The position numbers and the translations under genes were made by a program. Below are positions 9,601 through 16,173 of a stretch of DNA of 64,000 bases, in pieces (within the stretch, counting starts at the first letter, position 1; every line of letters begins with the position of its first letter). Under the pieces are notes generated by a model. It did no database searches, was not told the DNA's origin, and worked only from the letters and a program-made list of their open reading frames with translations. This DNA is from CBDFGS01 sp965247255 (lineage in GTDB: Bacteria; Chloroflexota; Dehalococcoidia; Lucifugimonadales; CAUZJF01). The DNA lies in NCBI GenBank assembly GCA_965247255.1, contig CBDFGS010000009.1:62001-126000 (forward strand), given 5' to 3'.

Positions 9601-10007
9601 GCGAGCGCGACGAATGAGCCGCTGCCAGCGGGGCATCGAACCGAGACCTCCAGATAGCGGCTGGCCCCATCGAAAGCGCCGCTTCCGAAGTCGAGCTGCA
9701 CCGTGAACAGGCCGTCACTGACGGCGACGCCATTTTGGCTTACAGACGATCCAACCTGCGTGCCCCCGGCTGCGGCATCGTGCAGCCTGAACGTGAGGTC
9801 GCAAGTGCCGTCTACCGGACCGCCCGAGTCCGTTATCCGGCCCTGGTACGTAAAGCCGGACCCCGGAGTCGCCTGCTGCGGCGACGGGCCCACCCCAAAC
9901 GGCAACTGCCCGGCCAGCGGGCCGGCGCCTTGGGCGGCCGCCAGTGCCACTCCCGCAGCCATTGGTAGAAATAACGCCAGAACGATAAGAATCGCGGTTC
10001 GGCTCAT
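6612..10007 (-). CDS. Giant YadA-head-like beta-roll surface protein
   Basis: A roughly 1131-residue exported protein. The ATG at 10007 is preferred over the adjoining GTG because GGGAGG precedes it. Order of parts: signal peptide; an N-terminal domain with TPGSGFTYQGRITDSGGPVDG and a carbohydrate-module feel; then from about residue 230 to 720 roughly thirty degenerate repeats of 14-17 residues (patterns such as YATIGGGWSNEASAGYATIAGG) that match the left-handed beta-roll of YadA/hemagglutinin heads; a C-terminal domain rich in GDVVV and PGDPLTSS phrases; a short coiled coil (QIAALEARLAAVE); and a terminal membrane segment WLLMGALVLGGL followed by RRGRKAER. It lacks a YadA beta-barrel anchor. 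An adhesin or sheath-like role is inferred. Confidence 0.85.
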   Translation of the reverse strand: MSRTAILIVLALFLPMAAGVALAAAQGAGPLAGQLPFGVGPSPQQATPGSGFTYQGRITDSGGPVDGTCDLTFRLHDAAAGGTQVGSSVSQNGVAVSDGLFTVQLDFGSGAFDGASRYLEVSVRCPAGSGSFVALAPRQELTAAPYALHAVSAPWSGLTGVPAGFADGTDDDTTSFWSLTGNGGTTAGANFVGTTDNQALELHVSTTRVLRLEPNVSSPNLIGGYSGNSVLAGVAGATVGGGGSSGSTNRVTDNYSTVAGGENNQAGDNAGSATDSAHATVAGGGSNTASESYAAVGGGRNNLASDAYAVVGGGIDNQATGIAATVSGGWNNTSSARLATVGGGELNIASGEHATIAGGMSDAASATYSAIGGGNSNQATAVSTTVGGGDGNTASAEYATIGGGWSNEASAGYATIAGGGRTLSHLPSTGNRVTDDYGTVGGGGNNQAGNNLGTATDSYYATVAGGKDNTASDIYAAVGGGLDNTSSNNYAVIGGGGHNQATGTASTIAGGWTNKSGATFATVGGGQFNVVTADNGTVGGGESNDATAVHATIAGGKDNTASDTYASIGGGELNVARGDHATVGGGQSNQATARYATIAGGGRSALLVATTGNRATDDYTTVGGGGNNQAGNNAGTNADAHYATVAGGKDNTASDIYAAVGGGLDNTSSNNYAVIGGGGHNVVNGTAATVGGGWSNTSSATYATVPGGTANVAAGAYSFAAGRRAKANHEGSFVWGDSTNADVASTANDQFVVRASGGVVLGTEIPTALAFAQLSVDVKNDSLTEAGFFRHEVTSGDAEGIHAIAKAGVGTGTFARGGTFSASGASHSNRGISASALSGTGGTLNNYGGSFSAANAPTNYAGYFNAFSGTVDYGVYVAGGDLRTTCNANDSETNNIVCDDVAEVYQAGESLEPGDVVVWRPDTDHKVFKSRIPYEGGLAGVYSTSPGVLLGDTDIEGRIGVSIGNANTAHTIEQMGDDQMALALAGRAPVKVNLEGGPIRPGDPLTSSAQPGYAMKANRTGRVIGIAMESYGLEESQAKGDKVLMFVNPHHWVNPNDYESLLVKVQQTSHQDKDDQIAALEARLAAVELTVGAEVVPQSPTPLRANSGWLLMGALVLGGLMWTRRGRKAER

Positions 10008-10370
10008 CACAGGACCTCCCTCGGTGTTGGAAAGAAGAGTTTGTTGAAGAGGTTCGGGGCCTTCCGTGTCGTCTACTTGAGTCCAGCAGAGTCCGGACGA
10101 CCCGACGCCGTAGTATACGGGGGCCGGTTTAGGGAGTCCATGCCCAGGGATCGTTAGATACGGGGCGCTATGGTCTGGTTAGTGGAGCTTCAGGAGGCCG
10201 ACCAAAAGAGCCGCCCGCTACCCGACAATCGGGCGTTTCGACTCTGGCAGCGTCCCATGTCTCGGTGTGGCGGGAAAGGACTCCTACCGTGTCGAGGTCA
10301 AGTGTAGTAGTTGGGGGCGTTGTGTTAAGCCAGAGGACTTAAGGTCTGACGGACCGCAGCATCGAGGTTG
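10008..10370. other. Intergenic region, no gene seen
   Basis: These 360 bases lie between the giant surface-protein gene start and the 3' end of a broken glycosyltransferase, both on the minus strand. The GGGAGG Shine-Dalgarno of the giant gene is at its left edge. I find no convincing reading frame, RNA gene or clear hairpin terminator in it. Confidence 0.5.
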
Positions 10371-11251
10371 CTAAATAGGTTGGTCACCCTGACTCTCGTC
10401 TCGAAGGGCCTTCGTACCCACCTGCCATCCATGGTTATAGGAGAGCCTCTGCAGCACTCGCAGGCCCATGAAAGCGGCTCGCCTTCTGAAGGGTAGTCGG
10501 GCGGACGAATACGCCATCCACGCCGTTCGCAGCTCTACCCAGAGAGCTCGTGCCGACAGCTTGGGCGGGAGTAGCTCATTGGCCCATGACATGGGCGCAC
10601 CCCCGTCCATACCGATAGAACGTCTTCGCGAAGTCCATCAGACTCTCCCGGTACTCGTGCCTCACAATGCCAGCCGGCTCGAACAACAACTCATATCCTG
10701 AGGCCCGGAGGCTCGCGGATAGCCCCGGGTCTTCCCCTCCCGCATGCCTGATCGTCTCATCGAAGCCTCCCACCTTCTCAAGCGCGCCCCGGCGATACAG
10801 GCAGTTGGCGGTCACCAAATACGCGCAGGACGGCGGCGGCTCAAGAATGCGATGGAAAGTGTAGTAGTCGGCAAAGAGGCCTCGACGCAGAGGTAGCACC
10901 CTGCCGCCCACGCCGGCGACGGGTCGGACCCGCTTCTACCAGTCGCTCCCACAGTGGCCACGGCCAGTTGCGGGTTGGGACGCAGTCGTCATCAATGAAC
11001 GCGATGTCCTCGGCTGACGCCTCTCGGACTCCAAGGTTGCGGGCCGACGCAGGTCCACCGTTGTTCTGCCTGATATACCGGAGGTTTGGGAGGGGCAGCC
11101 GCTCGACCGCTTCTCTTGTCCCGTCGGTGGAGCCGTCATCCACTACCACCACTTCGAGGTCCTCAGCGAGCGCTCTCAGGCAGCGGACAAGACTCCGCTT
11201 GCGGTTGTAGGTTGGTATCACGACCGCGACCCGACTCAGGACCTTATCCAT
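10371..11251 (-). pseudogene. Family 2 glycosyltransferase with two frameshifts
   Basis: The three minus-strand pieces 10841-11251, 10576-10911 and 10371-10610 read, one after another, as a single GT2 protein. The first has the GT-A nucleotide-sugar fold start VAVVIPTYNRKRSL, VVVVDDGSTDGT and the metal-binding FIDDDCVP. The second continues with YLVTANCLYRRGALEKVGGFDE and HAGGEDPGLSASLRASGYEL, typical of the acceptor side. The third is the C-terminal helix-rich end. Frame changes fall near 10915 and near 10600, the latter at a run of five G. The gene is either decayed or carries two sequencing/assembly errors. If intact it would transfer a sugar to a surface glycan, fitting the nearby surface proteins. 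Confidence 0.8.
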
Positions 11252-11437
11252 TGACCACTATGGCCTCGTATCTGGTCAGCGCGAAGTTCGGCCCGTCTGC
11301 GGTGCGGTGGAAGGGTGGACCAACGGTCGGTTGAGTGTCAATCCAGTTTCCTGTTGACTAAGCAAGTCAGAGACGACTCCGGGAGGTCGACGATCCATTG
11401 CGAATGTAGCTTCAGATAGCTCTTGGCAATCTCTTGC

Positions 11438-11642
11438 TCAGTGGTTGCACCGGAGGTAGGTCAGAATCTCCATCATACCTTGCAGTCGACCTCGTTGTAC
11501 TTCGCGATCTCCTGCATACGTCGATTAGGGAGGCGTCTCGATCTGCCGCCTCTTGGTCGCGCCACCAAGCGCCGGTCATCGCTCCCAAGCCGTCAACGCT
11601 GGTTTCGCCCCACGACGTTTCGATCAGCCCGTGGGAGTGCAT
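11438..11642 (-). pseudogene. C-terminal fragment resembling a YprB-type RNase H-like nuclease
   Basis: Reading across small frame changes on the minus strand gives LGAMTGAWWRDQEAADRDAS, then EIAKYNEVDCKV, then MMEILTYLRCNH and a stop. The phrase Y-N-x-x-D-C/V-x-x-M/T near the end of the chain is characteristic of the RNase_H_2/YprB (RecB-like TM0106) family, where the Asp belongs to the active site. Only the last 65 or so residues remain. It lies at the outer edge of the relic island. Family assignment rests on a short match and is tentative. Confidence 0.4.
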
Positions 11643-11662
11643 CGCCCGGGCTATCGCTTTAA

Positions 11663-11824
11663 AAGCGCATCGTCGCCATCAGACCGAGGCCTGGGTTCAA
11701 GCCTCTGTTGGAGATAGCGACCACACGCGCCGGCTCGGGAATCGTGCTCGTCAACGAGAAGACCCTGCAAAACGCCAATCAGCCTCCGCCCGATGGGCAT
11801 GAGGCCGATGGCGATTCGTGTTTT
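11663..11824 (+). pseudogene. Recombinase C-terminal remnant, copy 1
   Basis: The piece begins at AAGCGCATCGTCGCC just after an in-frame TAA and reads KRIVAIRPRPGFKPLLEIATT, then GIVLVNEKTLQNANQPPP. It is closely similar in DNA and protein to the piece at 13905-14117, which has the preceding LDAVYVDTVEE. This ending (residues on strand, K-R-V/I-V-A-I-x-P-K/R-P-A-F, then two more strands) is what many large serine recombinases of mobile elements show at their C-terminus. It runs straight into a copy of the tmRNA 3' end, as expected for an integrase gene lying beside its attachment site. The rest of the recombinase is gone. Confidence 0.55.
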
Positions 11825-11850
11825 TGGTGGAGACGGGGGAGGGTCGAACT
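11825..11850 (+). repeat. Duplicate of tmRNA 3' end (att-like site)
   Basis: Twenty-six bases starting TGGTGGAGACGGGGG are identical to 14118-14143, the 3' end (CCA, acceptor strand and part of the T-arm) of the tmRNA gene, in the same orientation. The match ends at GGGTCGAACT, after which the two copies diverge. tmRNA 3' ends are classic integration sites for islands, so this is best read as the distal att site left by integration. Confidence 0.75.
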
Positions 11851-11893
11851 ACTCCGTGAACACGGAGCGGCGGTGCTGCTGGCTGCCTAGTCT

Positions 11894-12007
11894 TTAAGGA
11901 TCGCCGAGGCGGCGGATCACTCCAAAGATACCGAAGGAGAGGACCAAGACAAGCATAACCAGAAGCAAGATGACATCAGCGCAGGGGGTTTGGGCGACAT
12001 TTAGCAA
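11894..12007 (-). CDS. Possible 37-residue single-span membrane peptide
   Basis: From a TTG at 12005-12007 the minus strand encodes LNVAQTPCADVILLLVMLVLV and LSFGIFGVIRRLGDP. This is one hydrophobic span followed by a basic end, the usual look of a small membrane protein with its tail in the cytoplasm. There is no strong Shine-Dalgarno and it lies among gene fragments, so it may be the tail of a lost membrane protein rather than a gene. Confidence 0.25.
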   Translation of the reverse strand: MLNVAQTPCADVILLLVMLVLVLSFGIFGVIRRLGDP

Positions 12008-12055
12008 GCTACCTTGCTCAACGCCTATGGTAGATAATGCCGCCAATAACCACAT

Positions 12056-12325
12056 TCACAGGTTAGACTCAGCTGACCAGCTACAACCGTAAACTTGCTG
12101 TACATAATGGCCTGCGTTCACAACCTTCTCGACGTGTCTCACGGTCTGGTCGGTGGTGTCCTCGCGGTCGCCAAGGTCCCGCACCTTGATCTGCTGGATC
12201 ACCGGCGCCTCGATGTCAGCCCAGTACTGCGGGTCCTCGTCGCCGCAGAGCTGCGCCATGTCCAGCCGGCAGTCTTTCACGATGCGGTTCACCTGGTCGA
12301 CGGGCTGGTCGGCGAACAGGCCCAC
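12056..12325 (-). pseudogene. Phosphoribosylanthranilate isomerase (TrpF) fragment
   Basis: About 88 residues match the central part of TrpF, a TIM-barrel enzyme of tryptophan synthesis: GLFADQPVDQVNRIV, then LDMAQLCGDEDPQYW, the strand and helix that carry the QLHGDE-like motif (here QLCGDE), then PVIQQIKVRD. The N-terminal catalytic Cys strand and the phosphate-binding C-terminal half are both missing, and no other trp gene is near. It is a scrap in the relic island and cannot be active. Confidence 0.65.
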
Positions 12326-12376
12326 CAGCCTCGGGCCCTCGTGTTACGCCGCTGCTTGTTATCCAGGTGCCGGTGT

Positions 12377-12824
12377 TCCGATCTCCATCCCAACAACCGC
12401 GCACCGGGGACCATGCTGGGTCCAGGTACATCGAGGGTGTTTCGCTCAATCTGCTAAGGCCCGTGCCATCTGCGTTTATTACATATAATCCTTTGCCCGA
12501 GCCAAATCCTAATCCTGTGCCCGGGACAGGCTCCGATATGAAAGGGTCGTCGCCCGTTGTGATCTCGAGGGGATTGCCCGTGTCCAGAGACTCGACCAAG
12601 TTCGAGATGCTCTCCATCATGACTGCGCTCGTTTTGCGCCAGCCTTCCTCATCGTACCCCCGCTCGCCCTGAGGCCGAGGCTTGAAGACACCCGCGACCT
12701 TGGCGAGCTGAGGGTGCAGTTTTGGAGCGACGCCTTCGGCTACCTTCCATAGTTGCAGACCGAGCCCGGCGTTAGCCGAGTTGAAGATTGCCCCACTGAG
12801 AACCTTGCCCCCAATAACAGACAT
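12377..12824 (-). pseudogene. Gfo/Idh/MocA C-terminal fragment joined to a TolB-like fragment
   Basis: The minus-strand frame beginning at 12824 shows LQLWKVAEGVAPKLHPQLAK and GYDEEGWRKTSAVMMESISN, then LVESLDTGNPLEI. This lines up with the C-terminal domain of the intact dehydrogenases at 39656-41937 (compare HLWKTPSE and GYDDEGWQ). The frame then runs into KGLYVINADGTGLSRL and LDPAWSP, a TolB/PD40 propeller blade like those at 25-29 kb, before becoming unrecognisable. Two unrelated gene families fused by deletion is the simplest reading. No start or catalytic Lys/His remains. Confidence 0.6.
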
Positions 12825-12829
12825 ACCTA

Positions 12830-12961
12830 CAATGGCCGCAATGCCGGACGAAAAGAGACATCAACAACCCGCAACAGATCACCATGAAGAACGGAAGGCC
12901 AGCGACTCAGGGCACGTGTCCGGTCTGCGGGACCAAGGTGTTCCAGATCGGGAGGTCATAG
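12830..12961 (+). pseudogene. DUF5679-like zinc-ribbon fragment
   Basis: Reading the plus strand to the TAG at 12959-12961 gives QCRTKRDINNPQQITMKNGR and PATQGTCPVCGTKVFQIGRS. The pattern C-x-x-C ... MKNGRPA ... G-x-C-P-x-C-G-T-K-V-F matches the small zinc-ribbon DUF5679 proteins that are common in Chloroflexota. The first Cys of the first knuckle appears to be a Trp (TGG for TGC) and the start codon is missing, so this is probably a 5'-truncated remnant. Confidence 0.5.
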
Positions 12962-13142
12962 CCACAAGCTGCGGGCACGTGCCGCTCTTACGACTGTGAC
13001 TTGCGGAGGAGAGTAGCCGCTCTATGGAGCAGGCTCGCGGGGAACCGCCATGCGAGAAGTCAAAGGTCGCCCTGGGATAGCCCAGCGGCCCCCCTGCGGA
13101 CTGCAGGCCCGCCGGTAGCCGTTCGTGGAGGGCAATCGCGAT

Positions 13143-13706
13143 ATGAGCACCAAGAGCGTGGAAAGAGTCGAGCTAACGACCGACCGGCTCGTGCTCAGGC
13201 CGTTTCAGTTTGGCGACGTCGACGACCTAATGGCCATGGGCGGCTTCCCGACGTGGGACGGCTCAGGGCCCCCCAAGCCGTACACCCAACGGCACGCCGA
13301 AGAGCACGTGGCCCAGAAGCTCCTCGACTCATGGGACACGAACCCGTCTTTTGCCATCGTGTTGGAAGGCACCGTGGTGGGAATCATCAACATGCTGGTC
13401 AATCAAGCGCACGAGACCGCCGAGATCGGGTACTCGCTGGAGGAGAAGCACTGGGGCAAAGGCATTACGACGGAGGCCGTACGAGCGATGCTCTCATGGG
13501 CGCTTCGGGACGTGGGCCTGGCGAAGGTCTCTGCGGAGGCGGACGTGCGCAACGAGCGCTCCTGGCGGCTCATGGAGAAGGTGGGCATGACCCGCGACGG
13601 CATCTCTCGGAGCGACCACGTGATACACGGCGTCAGGACGGGGATGGTCTGGTACTCGATCTTGCTCGAGGAATCAGAGCGTCTCGACCTACAGCTACTC
13701 GACTAG
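13143..13706 (+). CDS. GNAT-family N-acetyltransferase, RimJ/RimL type
   Basis: A 187-residue acetyl-CoA-dependent acyltransferase. It opens with the typical L-x-T-D-R-L-V-L-R-P-F strand and contains FAIVLEGTVVGIINM (strand 4), IGYSLEEKHWGKGITTEAVRAML, in which the acetyl-CoA-binding loop appears as H-W-G-K-G-I, and NERSWRLMEKVGM. Such proteins acetylate ribosomal protein N-termini or small amines; the substrate cannot be read from sequence. The ATG at 13143 has GGAGG upstream; an in-frame GTG at 13125 is the alternative. It is the only intact-looking gene in the relic island, so it is either cargo or a survivor. Confidence 0.85.
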   Translation: MSTKSVERVELTTDRLVLRPFQFGDVDDLMAMGGFPTWDGSGPPKPYTQRHAEEHVAQKLLDSWDTNPSFAIVLEGTVVGIINMLVNQAHETAEIGYSLEEKHWGKGITTEAVRAMLSWALRDVGLAKVSAEADVRNERSWRLMEKVGMTRDGISRSDHVIHGVRTGMVWYSILLEESERLDLQLLD

Positions 13707-13904
13707 TCGTGGGGGTTCTGTCAGAACCACGCCAACCAGGTGCCTAGGGAATACGCGAGTTGATTTCATCGCTTGCCCCCAGTGTGTCGACTCGACCTAC
13801 GCATACTCAAGCGACGAGCCACTAACGGCGCGGATTGGCTGTACGTACCTCAAGTCCTTCTGGTGCGCCGGATTATACCCCGGCACGCAACTACGCCAGA
13901 GGGA

Positions 13905-14117
13905 ACTCTCCTGATGACGATGCTGGATGCAGTCTACGTGGACACCGTCGAGGAGAAGCGCATCGTCGCCATCAGGCCCAGGCCAGCCTTCCGCCCTGTG
14001 TTCGAGATAGCGACCACGCGCGCCGGATCGCGGATCGTGCTCGTCAACGAGAAGACCCTGCAAAACGCCAATCGGCCTCCGCCCGGTGGGCATGAGGCCG
14101 ATGACGATTCGTGTTTC
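13905..14117 (+). pseudogene. Recombinase C-terminal remnant, copy 2
   Basis: The frame gives LLMTMLDAVYVDTVEEKRIV, then AIRPRPAFRPVFEIATTRAG and RIVLVNEKTLQNANRPPP. This resembles the end of mobile-element serine recombinases, where a final beta hairpin reads LDAVYxDTxxKRIVAIKPKPAF. The catalytic N-terminal resolvase domain and the zinc ribbon are missing: upstream sequence (13707-13900) shows nothing recombinase-like. The remnant abuts the tmRNA 3' end at 14118 and duplicates 11663-11824. Confidence 0.6.
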
Positions 14118-14143
14118 TGGTGGAGACGGGGGAGGGTCGAACT
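14118..14143 (+). repeat. att-like core in tmRNA 3' end
   Basis: The 26 bases at the 3' end of the tmRNA gene are repeated exactly at 11825-11850. This copy is part of the functional tmRNA, so integration preserved the gene, as site-specific islands usually do. Confidence 0.75.
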
Positions 14144-14472
14144 CCCCGTCCAGAAGTCTCCCTGTTCGAGATGTGCTACAGGCTTAGCTGGTAGTCTAGT
14201 CTCGCCCCGGTCGGGGCCCTAACCAGCGTCGGTCCCGATGAGGCCAGCCGAAGAGTCTTTGGCTCCCCTTATCGGCGTCGGGGTTGCCGCACCCTGAGTC
14301 TCGGCGCCCATCCATCCCCTTCAGGGGAGGAGGTGGTGGACGTTAGCCGCCCTCAGGCGGCTAAGGCTAGCTCTTGCTTGCCAGTTAGTTGGTTGCCATC
14401 TTTTTACGAGGTGTGATGGCGCCTCGGCCTGCAATCCCGACGGGGTAACCCCTGTCGAATCCGCGCGTCCCC
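14118..14472 (-). ncRNA. ssrA: tmRNA (transfer-messenger RNA)
   Basis: The RNA rescues stalled ribosomes and tags their products for proteolysis. On the minus strand the 5' end is GGGGACGCGCGGATTCGACA, matching the tmRNA consensus, and the 3' end is a T-arm GTTCGACCCTCC followed by CCGTCTCCACCA. The first seven bases pair with the 3' strand (one G-U), and CCA is encoded. The tag frame at 14397-14353 reads GNQLTGKQELALAA then TGA, with the usual hydrophobic ALAA end recognised by ClpXP. The resume codon would be GGC (Gly), not the common GCA; tags beginning with Gly are known from Dehalococcoides. Length 355 bases is normal. Confidence 0.93.
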
Positions 14473-14616
14473 ACGCAGTATACCCAGCGTTAACATTCTA
14501 TCACGAGATAGCTAGTGAACAGCGAGGCTGTTTGGGCTTCCACGACGCGTTGACCCCTCTTTGACGAGATGCTAGGATATGTGAAATTCTTCACCAAGGT
14601 TTACGGTCCATCAGGC

Positions 14617-15012
14617 ATGATGTTGAAACGGCTTATCTGGCTATCGGTTCCGGCGGCCATGATGATCGGCCTCGTCGCCTGCGGCGGAGGTGACGGTGAG
14701 GAGTCGCCGGCCCCTGCGCCGCCAGCCGCGCCTGTGACTGCGGCATCCGGATTCACCGTCAAGATGGAAGGCACTACGGGGAAGTACAAATACTCGCCCG
14801 CTTCGTTCACAATCAGCGCGGGGGACAGCAAAAATTTCAAGCTAGTGGGCGATGACGAGCTTCACACCTTCACGATCAAGGGCCTCGGCATCGACTGGGA
14901 CCTGGGTCCTGGCGAGACCAAGACCTTCAGTTTCACCTTCGCCCAGGCCGGGACCTACAAGGTGAGCTGCACTCCCCACCCTGAGATGGAAGGTACGATC
15001 ACGGTCCAGTAG
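14617..15012 (+). CDS. Cupredoxin-like (plastocyanin/azurin family) lipoprotein
   Basis: A roughly 131-residue exported copper protein. The start at 14617 places MMLKRLIWLSVPAAMMIGLV before a lipobox LVAC, so the mature protein should be anchored to lipid through Cys; an upstream ATG at 14569 would add a non-signal-like extension. After a Pro/Ala-rich linker comes a single cupredoxin domain. Type 1 copper ligands are visible as the His in DELHTF and the Cys, His and Met in VSCTPHPEM near the C-terminus. It could carry electrons at the outer face of the membrane. It stands alone between the tmRNA and a convergent Nudix gene, so its redox partner is not shown. Confidence 0.88.
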   Translation: MMLKRLIWLSVPAAMMIGLVACGGGDGEESPAPAPPAAPVTAASGFTVKMEGTTGKYKYSPASFTISAGDSKNFKLVGDDELHTFTIKGLGIDWDLGPGETKTFSFTFAQAGTYKVSCTPHPEMEGTITVQ

Positions 15013-15090
15013 CGGTCCCCTTCTGCAGTCAGGTCGACCGGACGTCATTGAAATCCCGTTCGCGGTACGCCCTCGAACCGCAACTTGATA

Positions 15091-15573
15091 TCAGAACTCG
15101 AAATCCCCCTCCCAATGCAACCGCTGCAATTCCGTCGGAGTTACCCGGCGAACTTCCTCGGCTCTCGCGAACAACCTGCTCATGAAATGGTCATGCGTGA
15201 GGAGGTCCTCGGCCTCCGCCAACGTTACCCATCTATGTGCAGAATGCTCGTCGCTCCGTCGAAGGCCCGTTGAGTCCTTGACCGAGCAGCCGAAATGCAC
15301 GCCGACCATCTCGTTCTCGGGGCGCGCACCACCTCGATAGAAATGTGCCGTCCCGAGGAAGCACTCGATGCGCACATCGAGGCCAAGCTCTTCTCGCGCT
15401 TCCCTCCGCACCGCTTCCGGGAAGCCTTCCCCTTGTTCGAGGCGACCTGAAGCGCACTCCCAAACACCGGGGGCGAAGTCCCGTGCGGCGGAGCGCCGCA
15501 GTAGGAGATACTTGCCGTCGCTTCGGTGCCACACCACCACGCCGACCATCGCCAGGACTCGGCCCACAGCCAT
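15091..15573 (-). CDS. Nudix hydrolase
   Basis: A 160-residue pyrophosphohydrolase of X-linked nucleoside diphosphates. The Nudix box is complete: GRLEQGEGFPEAVRREAREE followed by LGL fits G-x5-E-x7-R-E-U-x-E-E-x-G-U, with the metal-binding Glu residues present. The start at 15573 (MAVGRVLAMVGVVVW) begins exactly at the fold's first strand; a longer upstream frame runs antisense through the neighbouring lipoprotein gene and is not coding. Phrases such as KYLLLRRSAARDFAPGVWE are typical of ADP-ribose or NTP-type Nudix enzymes, but the substrate is not determined. It lies just downstream of the split lipoprotein gene on the same strand. Confidence 0.9.
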   Translation of the reverse strand: MAVGRVLAMVGVVVWHRSDGKYLLLRRSAARDFAPGVWECASGRLEQGEGFPEAVRREAREELGLDVRIECFLGTAHFYRGGARPENEMVGVHFGCSVKDSTGLRRSDEHSAHRWVTLAEAEDLLTHDHFMSRLFARAEEVRRVTPTELQRLHWEGDFEF

Positions 15574-15640
15574 CAGAAGTCTCTTATCTTCAGCGGGTCC
15601 ACCACGATGTTTAGATATCGAGACCCGTGGCCGCTGTAAT

Positions 15641-16168
15641 CTATTGCTGCGCCACGTTGAGCGACAGGTCCACTCCGAGGAACTGGCCGCCGACGACGTC
15701 CATATCGCTGCTAAAGGAGCTGAGAATGGCTGGAGCCCCGGCATCGCAGCGGGCGCTCACCGTCACGGTCGCCTGACCTGCGCCGTTCGAGTACACGAGC
15801 CTCGAATCGAGATTCCCCGCTTCTCGCAGATTCGTGACCCCTATCACGTACTTGCCGTTGACGTCGTCCGCCATGGTGTTGGCCCACGCCGAGTCACGCG
15901 TGGCCACCAGGGAGCCATCTTCCGGCGAGTAGACGTTCGCCGTGATCCTGAGCGACACCAGGCAGTCGGCCCCCGGCGTGCCGTCGGCATACGTGACCTG
16001 GCCCGCCATGAAGTCTTCCGGCGATACTAGTGCCGTCGCCGGCAGCTTCGCCTCGAATGGGCCAAGGACCTTGGCGCCGCTCACGATGCGGTAGTAGACC
16101 GCGCTTCCGCTAGTCGCGCCGATCAACCGCGCGCGATGAGTCCGTTTATTGGCGTACTCCATATGCGC
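15641..16168 (-). pseudogene. 3' part of IS-interrupted lipoprotein gene
   Basis: This is the C-terminal 175 codons of the lipoprotein whose 5' part is at 17878-18711. Removing the IS and one copy of the 5-bp duplication joins SANPDRPK to AHMEYANKRTHRARLIG in frame. The region reads as a fibronectin-type beta sandwich (HRARLIGATSGSAVYYRIVSG, resembling the N-terminal domain of purple acid phosphatases) followed by another beta domain ending NVAQQ. Without its signal peptide it would not be exported. An ATG close to the junction could allow a truncated product, which I consider unlikely to matter. Confidence 0.8.
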
Positions 16169-16173
16169 CTTAG

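Larger units (their letters stand above)
11851..14117. mobile_element. Relic integrative island at the ssrA gene
   Basis: The 2.3-kb interval is bounded by two direct copies of the tmRNA 3' end (11825-11850 and 14118-14143), and each copy is immediately preceded by a recombinase C-terminal remnant. Inside are scraps from unrelated genes: a TrpF fragment, a Gfo/Idh dehydrogenase fragment fused to a TolB-like piece, a zinc-ribbon fragment, and an apparently intact GNAT acetyltransferase. No complete integrase or replication gene remains. The arrangement suggests at least two tandem insertions at the same site followed by heavy deletion. The boundaries are firm; the history is inferred. Confidence 0.6.

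Noticed and set aside
6612..10007. CRISPR-like array from regular repeats
   Set aside because: The repeats are coding, vary in length and sequence, and have no unique spacers; no cas genes are in the window.
13001..13747. 248-codon plus-strand open frame overlapping the GNAT gene
   Set aside because: Out of frame with the recognisable acetyltransferase and rich in Arg/Gly/Ala; a shadow.
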